Assembly: GCA_001604585.1 (NCBI GenBank)
Contig: LVBW01000005.1
Location: 1 to 49,141, forward strand
DNA length: 49,141 nucleotides
From: Puniceicoccales bacterium Verruco_02
GTDB taxonomy: Bacteria; Verrucomicrobiota; Verrucomicrobiia; Opitutales; Oceanipulchritudinaceae
Reading direction: 5' to 3'
In this document: piece by piece, positions 44,721 through 49,141 of the stretch
Numbering within the stretch: the first letter of the stretch is position 1
Layout: every line of letters starts with the position of its first letter
The notes under the pieces: model-generated
Seen by the model: only the letters and a program-made list of their open reading frames with translations
Told to the model about the DNA's origin: nothing
Databases searched by the model: none
Program-made: the position numbers and the translations under genes

Positions 44721-45704
44721 CTATTCCTCGCTTCCTGATTCTTCTTGTGAGTCTTCCGCCGGGGCGTCTTTCTTTGCTTTTGTACGGCGGCGGGGTTCTG
44801 CGCTCTCGTCCTCGGGTTCCATAAAGGGCTTGCCGGTCAGCGTTGCGATGAACTTCTTCATCGCGGGGGTGAGGACGCGGCTCTTGCGGTGGATGATGGC
44901 TAGGGGGCGTACGAACTGCCGTCCGCGCATCGGTATGGCCTTCATGACGCCGCGGGCCACTTCGTGCTCCACCGTCGTGGCCGGTACCAGGGCTATGCCT
45001 GCGTTTATCTCCACGGCGCGCTTCACTGTCTCGATGTTGTCGAACTCCATGACAGGCTCCACCTCCAGCTTTGCGGCGCGGAATATTTGGTCGGTAGCTT
45101 TGCGGGTGGGTATGTCGTGGTCGAAGCCGATGAAGCGTTCGTCCTTGAGGTCTTCGATTGCCACGCTCTTGCGGTTGGCTAGTGCGTGGTTTTCGTGGAC
45201 TATCAGCACGAGGCGGTCTTCCATGAAGGGGATTACCTCCAACTGGCGCATCTTTTGCGGATAGGCGACTAGGCCCATGTCCACACTGTTGCCCAAGACG
45301 TCATCGTAAACGAGGTTGCTTCGGCGGTACTCCACGCGCACGTTCACCGATGGGTAGTCGGTAAGGAAACTCTTTATGTAGGGCGGCAGCTCGTGGAGTC
45401 CTATGCTGTACACGGTCGAAATGTGTATTGTGCCGCTTATCACCTTGCGCATCTCTTGTAGCTCGCTGATGAGCTTGTCGTAGCGGTGGAGCAGGTCTTT
45501 GGAGCCGTCGTAGAGCTTCTGCCCTTCGGGGGTGAGGTGGAACTGCTTCTGGCTGCGGTCCATTATGACGATGCTGAAGCTGCGTTCCATGGCGCGTAGC
45601 TGCTGGCTGACGGCGGACTGGGTTATGCCGTTCAGTTTGGCTGCGCGGGAGAAGCTGTGGCTCTCCACTAGGTCGCAGAATATCTTCAGGTTTTCGACAT
45701 GCAT
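44721..45704 (-). CDS. LysR-family transcriptional regulator
   Basis: 327 residues: winged helix-turn-helix (1-60, FSRAAKLNGITQSAVSQQLRAMER), linker helix, and a two-lobe LysR substrate-binding domain (about 90-290, HISTVYSIGLHELPPYIKSFLTDYP and NAGIALVPATTVEHEVARGV). The last 35 residues are an unusual charged tail (EDESAEPRRRTKAKKDAPAEDSQEESGSEE). Divergent from the PLPBP gene with about 80 bases between starts, which suggests it regulates that promoter and itself. Ligand unknown. Confidence 0.93.
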   Translation of the reverse strand: MHVENLKIFCDLVESHSFSRAAKLNGITQSAVSQQLRAMERSFSIVIMDRSQKQFHLTPEGQKLYDGSKDLLHRYDKLISELQEMRKVISGTIHISTVYSIGLHELPPYIKSFLTDYPSVNVRVEYRRSNLVYDDVLGNSVDMGLVAYPQKMRQLEVIPFMEDRLVLIVHENHALANRKSVAIEDLKDERFIGFDHDIPTRKATDQIFRAAKLEVEPVMEFDNIETVKRAVEINAGIALVPATTVEHEVARGVMKAIPMRGRQFVRPLAIIHRKSRVLTPAMKKFIATLTGKPFMEPEDESAEPRRRTKAKKDAPAEDSQEESGSEE

Positions 45705-45706
45705 GG

Positions 45707-45743
45707 TATAATGTCTTGTATTGGAAGGCAGCTTATAAAGCTG
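45707..45743. promoter_or_regulatory. divergent lysR/PLPBP promoter region with dyad operator
   Basis: A perfect -10 hexamer TATAAT lies at 45707-45712 on the plus strand (no good -35 seen), reading toward the PLPBP gene. A dyad CAGCTT-ATA-AAGCTG (45729-45743) follows, of the inverted-repeat kind bound by LysR regulators. It could control both genes. Confidence 0.4.
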
Positions 45744-45784
45744 GCTTATCCCTTGGCAATGTCATAATCAGTTCTGCTTTCTCT

Positions 45785-46498
45785 ATGGACGATAGTATTT
45801 CTTATGAAGCCTTTGCTGCTAATGTCGCCGCTGTTGAGGAGCGCATAGTCGAGGCCTGCCGTGCCTGTGGTCGCAAGCCGGATGAGCTTACCTTGATGGC
45901 CGTCACCAAGACACATGGTCCTTGGGCTATCGAGTACGCGCTAAGGTACGGCCTTAAGTGCGTCGGCGAGAACCGCGTGCAGGAGGCCGAGGGCAAGCGT
46001 TCCGACAAGCCGGGGCAGAGTGGGGACGATGGCATTCGCTGGGAGCTTATCGGGAGCCTTCAGAGCAACAAGGCGAAGCTGGCTGTGGCGCTTTTTGAAA
46101 GGGTGCAGAGCGTGGACCGCATCAAGTTGGCCTTGGCGCTGGATAGATACGCCGCTGAGTATGGACGTCGTTTACCAATTCTATTGCAGATTAACGCAGG
46201 GCGCGATCCTGCCAAGTATGGCGCGGAGCTGGAGCAGGCACCGGCGCTTCTGGAGGCGGTTCTTGGGTGTGCGAATCTTGATGTGCAGGGCCTAATGACG
46301 ATTGCGCCCTTAAGTGATGATCCGGATGTGGCCATGCGGACGTTCGATGCCTTGCGCGAGGTTCGCGATTCTCTGGCAGCCCGCTATGGTGTGGCGTTGC
46401 GGGAGTTGTCGATGGGCATGAGCGGCGATATTCCGCAGGCGGTCCGAGCGGGGAGCACGATGCTGCGGGTGGGTACGGCTCTATTCGGCGCAAGGTAG
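45785..46498 (+). CDS. PLP homeostasis protein, YggS/PLPBP family
   Basis: 237 residues from the ATG at 45785, one of the usual lengths for this single-domain fold-type III PLP protein. Seen: LMAVTKTHGPWAIEYAL with the PLP lysine (VTKT), CVGENRVQEAEGK, WELIGSLQSNKAKLAV, NAGRDPAKYG, LMTIAPL and MGMSGDIPQAVRAGSTMLRVGTALFG. Non-catalytic; buffers vitamin B6 and amino acid pools. Another ATG 69 bases upstream is unlikely because it adds residues unlike the family. Followed by a terminator. Confidence 0.94.
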   Translation: MDDSISYEAFAANVAAVEERIVEACRACGRKPDELTLMAVTKTHGPWAIEYALRYGLKCVGENRVQEAEGKRSDKPGQSGDDGIRWELIGSLQSNKAKLAVALFERVQSVDRIKLALALDRYAAEYGRRLPILLQINAGRDPAKYGAELEQAPALLEAVLGCANLDVQGLMTIAPLSDDPDVAMRTFDALREVRDSLAARYGVALRELSMGMSGDIPQAVRAGSTMLRVGTALFGAR

Positions 46499-46522
46499 TG
46501 AGGATAATCTTCCTTGAAATGT

Positions 46523-46576
46523 AAAGAGGCAGGAGCCACCTCGACAGGGTCGATTCTCCGGTCTCTTTGCGTTTTT
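46523..46576 (+). terminator. terminator of the PLPBP gene
   Basis: Coaxial stem AAAGAG (46523-46528) with CTCTTT (46563-46568), GGAG (46532-46535) with CTCC (46556-46559), and apical TCGAC-AGG-GTCGA (46541-46553), then five T at 46572-46576. Confidence 0.7.
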
Positions 46577-46615
46577 GCGCTGTGTTATTTTCCTCTATCC
46601 TCGTGCAAGAAGACG

Positions 46616-46722
46616 GCTGGCGGGTCGCCCGCCTGCGCTTTGCAGATGCCCTTGGCGGTTCCATTTTGCCCCTTAGGTCACCGCTTCGGAATTATTTGCG
46701 CAGCCAAGTCCGACCCGCCAGC
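46616..46722. other. long nested inverted repeat between PLPBP and chemoreceptor genes
   Basis: GCTGGCGGGTCG (46616-46627) is perfectly complementary to CGACCCGCCAGC (46711-46722). Nested inside are CTGCGC (46633-46638) with GCGCAG (46698-46703) and GCGGT (46655-46659) with ACCGC (46680-46684). An alternative pairing is CTTGGC (46651-46656) with GCCAAG (46703-46708). The strand is uncertain: it could be an independent small RNA or the 3' untranslated end of the chemoreceptor mRNA, whose stop codon is 11 bases away. Confidence 0.35.
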
Positions 46723-46732
46723 TCTGAGATTT

Positions 46733-48304
46733 CTATCTGCCCATTGGTAGAAAATGCTTTTCTTTGCTCGCAGTCGCACCTTGCCGTGTGGGATGGGGTG
46801 TTTTATGCGAATGCCAGTCATTGGCCGGATGCGTGTGAACTCTGCCGGGGGCAACGTTCATGCGTGCGCCTGCGGCTGTGTCCTTGCGCACAAGGCGCAC
46901 CAGATCTGCCACTGTTTCCTTGAGCGAGTCGGCGTGCGAGTTCAGCTCCTCGGCGGCGCTGGCGGTTTCCTCGGCGTTGCTGGCGTTACTCTGCGTAACC
47001 TTGTCCATTTCTGTGACGGCGGTTGTGAGCTGGCCAATGCCCTTGTCCTGCTCTTGGGAGGCCGTGGCGATTTCCGCGACAAGCTGGTTCATGCCCCGCG
47101 CCTTGTGAACGATTACGTCGAGCGATTCGGACACCTTTGCCGAGATTGCCACGCCGCGGTCGCTGTTACGTATGGCCCCTTCGATCTTGACGCTCGTTTC
47201 CTTGGCGGAGTTGGCGCTGCGCTGGGCAAGGTTTCGCACCTCTTCGGCCACCACTGCGAAGCCTGCCCCTGCCTCTCCGGCGCGGGCGGCCTCGACGGCG
47301 GCGTTCAGCGCAAGGATGTTTGTCTGGAAGGCGATTTCGTCGATAGTCTTGATAATCTGCGAGATGCCCGAGGAGCTTTCTTTTATTGCGTCCATGGCGT
47401 TTTTCATCTCTCGCATCTGTTCGGCGCTCTGGTCGGCGGCGCTTCGCATTTCGTCGGCCAGGCCCTTGGCTTCGAGTGCACTGGCAGCGTTGCGGGCTGT
47501 CATGCTGGACATTTCTTCAAGGCTGGAGCTTGTTTCTTCTAGGCTTGCGGCCTGTTCGCTCGCGCCCTCGGCCAGCATGTTGCTGGCGGAGGATACTTGC
47601 GTCGATGCTGCTGCAACTTGGGAAGAGCCGTCGTCGATGGAGCTGATGGCGCGGGTAAGGACGGCGTTTGTCGAGCGGATGATGATGACTGCGATGGCGA
47701 CGGCTAGGAATATGCCTGCCACTATGCTAATTACGATGATGCTGTTACTCAGAGCGGCTTTATTACTAATGCTCCGGCCGGTGTTGTTACTGTTGTCGCG
47801 GCTCATGATCAGTAATTTGTCTATGGCATCTCGATAACCGCGGTAGGACGGCACGAAAGTGTTGTCCATGTATTCGTATATTATGACGTTGTCTGCGTTC
47901 TTGGCCAGCTCGAACAACCTTGCAAGCATTTGGTTATACTGCTTTCGAATGTCTGTTATGTCATTAAGCATTCTCTGACTCGCGCCGTCAGTAATGGAGT
48001 TGGATAATTGTTCGTACAGGTCGCTGTTGGCTTTGCTCAATGAATTGTATATGGTTAAGGCTTCGTTTCGAGATTCTCCTTCGTTGCTTCTCAGGTAACG
48101 TTCGACATTTGCATAGGCTCTTGACAAGTTGTCCTTCACCTGTCCGAGCATGAGCGCGACTGGCATTTGCTCTCCAACGAGCACTCCAGCTTCGCTGCTT
48201 ACTAGTCGGAGGCTTATGAATCCGGTGATGCCAACGAGTATCGTAATTACAGACAGTACGGCAAAGCCGAATGTGATACGGCGAGAGATGGTCCAGTTAT
48301 TCAT
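46733..48304 (-). CDS. methyl-accepting chemotaxis protein
   Basis: 523 residues. TM1 at about 11-32, a four-helix-bundle-like periplasmic domain (33-183), TM2 at about 186-210, then the cytoplasmic signalling domain with the CheA/CheW tip [41 protein letters not shown]. The region after TM2 ([25 protein letters not shown]) is too short for a full HAMP domain. There is no C-terminal CheR/CheB pentapeptide; the tail is His/Pro/basic. Gln/Glu-rich methylation helices make it a plausible CheD client (36569-37090). Confidence 0.92.
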   Translation of the reverse strand: MNNWTISRRITFGFAVLSVITILVGITGFISLRLVSSEAGVLVGEQMPVALMLGQVKDNLSRAYANVERYLRSNEGESRNEALTIYNSLSKANSDLYEQLSNSITDGASQRMLNDITDIRKQYNQMLARLFELAKNADNVIIYEYMDNTFVPSYRGYRDAIDKLLIMSRDNSNNTGRSISNKAALSNSIIVISIVAGIFLAVAIAVIIIRSTNAVLTRAISSIDDGSSQVAAASTQVSSASNMLAEGASEQAASLEETSSSLEEMSSMTARNAASALEAKGLADEMRSAADQSAEQMREMKNAMDAIKESSSGISQIIKTIDEIAFQTNILALNAAVEAARAGEAGAGFAVVAEEVRNLAQRSANSAKETSVKIEGAIRNSDRGVAISAKVSESLDVIVHKARGMNQLVAEIATASQEQDKGIGQLTTAVTEMDKVTQSNASNAEETASAAEELNSHADSLKETVADLVRLVRKDTAAGARMNVAPGRVHTHPANDWHSHKTPHPTRQGATASKEKHFLPMGR

Positions 48305-48419
48305 CGTTAGTAGGCGTGAGAGTAGGCATTACTAGTTATGCTTATCGTTCGCGCCAGTCCAACGGAATGATAGTGTCTACGATTTATTGACCCCCTGTTT
48401 ACCTGATACGCCTCTACCT

Positions 48420-48830
48420 TTACCACACGTTCATGTTGACAGCCCTGTGGAGTCTCTCCGCGATTCTCATTTTATCTGCACCGGATGAAGACTCGGATGA
48501 TTTTCGTAAGTCTTTGGGTAGTAGTATCTCTTGTTGTTCGTGCAGCGAGAAGCGCTCCAGCTCACGCCAGAGCATGGCCCATGTGCGTGACTCTTCCCAG
48601 CGGCGGAATCGGGCATAAACACTCTTCCAGTCTCCGAGCGATTCGGGGAGATCCCTCCAAGAGTTTCCTGTTTTTACAAGGTATATTATGGCTGTTATGA
48701 AGTCCCTGTCACATTGTCGTTTTGAAGGGCCTTGCGTGTTTCTGATTCTTATCAGGGCGAGTCGAAGCAGACGCCAGTCATGGTCGTTGAGATGGGGGGC
48801 GCTCGTCGCGGGATGATTGTCGCAGTCCAT
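48420..48830 (-). pseudogene. orphan N-terminal domain of an IS5-type transposase (DUF4096)
   Basis: 136 residues. LNDHDWRLLRLALIRI, DRDFITAIIYLVKTGNSWRDLPESLGDWKSVYARFRRWEESRTWAMLWREL are the DUF4096 domain that precedes the DDE catalytic domain in IS5-family transposases. The frame ends after a short divergent tail (ALHRAVNMNVW-like) with no DDE domain downstream before the chemoreceptor gene. No terminal repeats or target duplications were found. It is either a decayed insertion or a domesticated stand-alone domain. Confidence 0.75.
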
Positions 48831-48915
48831 CCCTGACGATTATGTAAATGTAACAAAATTGTATAGCAGTCTGATTGATCAAATACACAATACTCTTTAC
48901 CGGCTTGTGTGTTGC

Positions 48916-48944
48916 TTGGTTAAAAGAGCTTGAAAAGGTATGAT
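48916..48944 (+). promoter_or_regulatory. sigma-70-type promoter
   Basis: TTGGTT (48916-48921), a 17-base spacer, and TATGAT (48939-48944) on the plus strand, immediately before a ribosome-binding site and a 10-codon frame. Confidence 0.5.
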
Positions 48945-48959
48945 AGAAGGAGTCATTTC

Positions 48960-48992
48960 ATGCGAGCTTCGACGTACTCCAAGTATCTATAG
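48960..48992 (+). CDS. 10-codon leader-peptide-like ORF
   Basis: ATG at 48960 with AAGGAG 7 bases upstream (the best Shine-Dalgarno in the window); reads MRASTYSKYL and stops at TAG 48990-48992. The stop codon overlaps the first bases of the hairpin that follows. The order promoter, RBS, tiny ORF, terminator-like hairpin is the layout of transcription-attenuation leaders. Two Tyr of ten residues is the only compositional clue; the controlled gene would lie beyond the right edge. Confidence 0.4.
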   Translation: MRASTYSKYL

Positions 48993-49035
48993 AGCAGGCC
49001 CTTGCAAAAGCTTTCGCAAGGGCCTGCTCTATTTT
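48991..49035 (+). terminator. strong hairpin (terminator or attenuator)
   Basis: A perfect 15-bp stem: AGAGCAGGCCCTTGC (48991-49005) with GCAAGGGCCTGCTCT (49016-49030), 10-base loop, followed by ATTTTG. No conventional gene lies upstream on the plus strand for it to terminate. Confidence 0.65.
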
Positions 49036-49141
49036 GAGTGAAGGATCGCCAAGCTGGTGTAAGTATGGTTTCCACCCTTACTCCTGAAATGTGTTTATGA
49101 TTTATTCATAATAATTTGACTTTCGCAGACTCTGCCGGTTC

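Larger units (their letters stand above)
48831..49141. other. right-edge region with promoter, mini-ORF and hairpin; no conventional gene
   Basis: About 310 bases, A/T-rich, no frame over 30 codons with start signals. Contains the promoter/leader-peptide/terminator-like arrangement listed separately at 48916-49035. The last 100 bases show no clear element; a downstream gene may begin just beyond the window. Confidence 0.4.

Overview
The window (about 57% G+C by eye) comes from a diderm, flagellated bacterium: it has outer-membrane-type flagellar P- and L-ring genes, a type V autotransporter, a LolA-like protein and SecG. The mix of FG-GAP repeat, DUF3352-like and giant beta-helix autotransporter proteins, weak Shine-Dalgarno use and some TTG starts suggests the PVC superphylum (Verrucomicrobiota or Lentisphaerota). 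That placement is inference, not proof.

Layout. 1-1940: a possible edge fragment, then gpmI (minus). 2071-13318 (minus): a tightly packed eight-gene operon. In transcription order it holds a single STAS protein, an NMT1/THI5-type binding protein, a dCache-HAMP receptor carrying both a PP2C phosphatase and an RsbW-like ATPase, a 1253-residue protein with four tandem TrpX-type (ABC_sub_bind) domains, a double-STAS protein, a STAS protein with an unassigned C-terminal domain, and a TrpY/TrpZ-type permease and ATPase. This is the most unusual part of the window: a ligand-binding/ABC transport module joined to a complete partner-switching phospho-relay with no sigma factor. 13502-18198: tsaB, a small hypothetical gene, tRNA-Arg(CCG), queG, a Dabb protein, an SDR/3-beta-HSD-like enzyme and tcdA. 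Three of these act on tRNA anticodon-loop modification. 18320-26701: two membrane-associated unknown proteins flank a 2128-residue autotransporter. 26813-34764: pckG (minus), then aroK preceded by a possibly structured leader, and an apparent operon of three exported proteins (trypsin-like protease, DUF3352-like protein, FG-GAP protein). 34768-38555 (minus): J-domain protein, HDOD protein and CheD, then a LolA-like protein and secG; tRNA-Glu(CTC) follows. 38960-43995 (plus): flgF-flgG-flgA-flgH-flgI-flgJ(N)-flgN behind a candidate sigma-54 promoter. 44147-49141: sufT, a divergent lysR/PLPBP pair, a chemoreceptor (likely CheD client), an orphan IS5-type transposase N-terminal domain, and a promoter/10-codon ORF/terminator-like hairpin at the right edge.

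The chemotaxis and flagellar genes (CheD, chemoreceptor, rod/ring operon) form a motility theme in the right third. The partner-switching transport operon is the sensory theme of the left third. No rRNA, CRISPR array, complete insertion sequence or prophage was seen.
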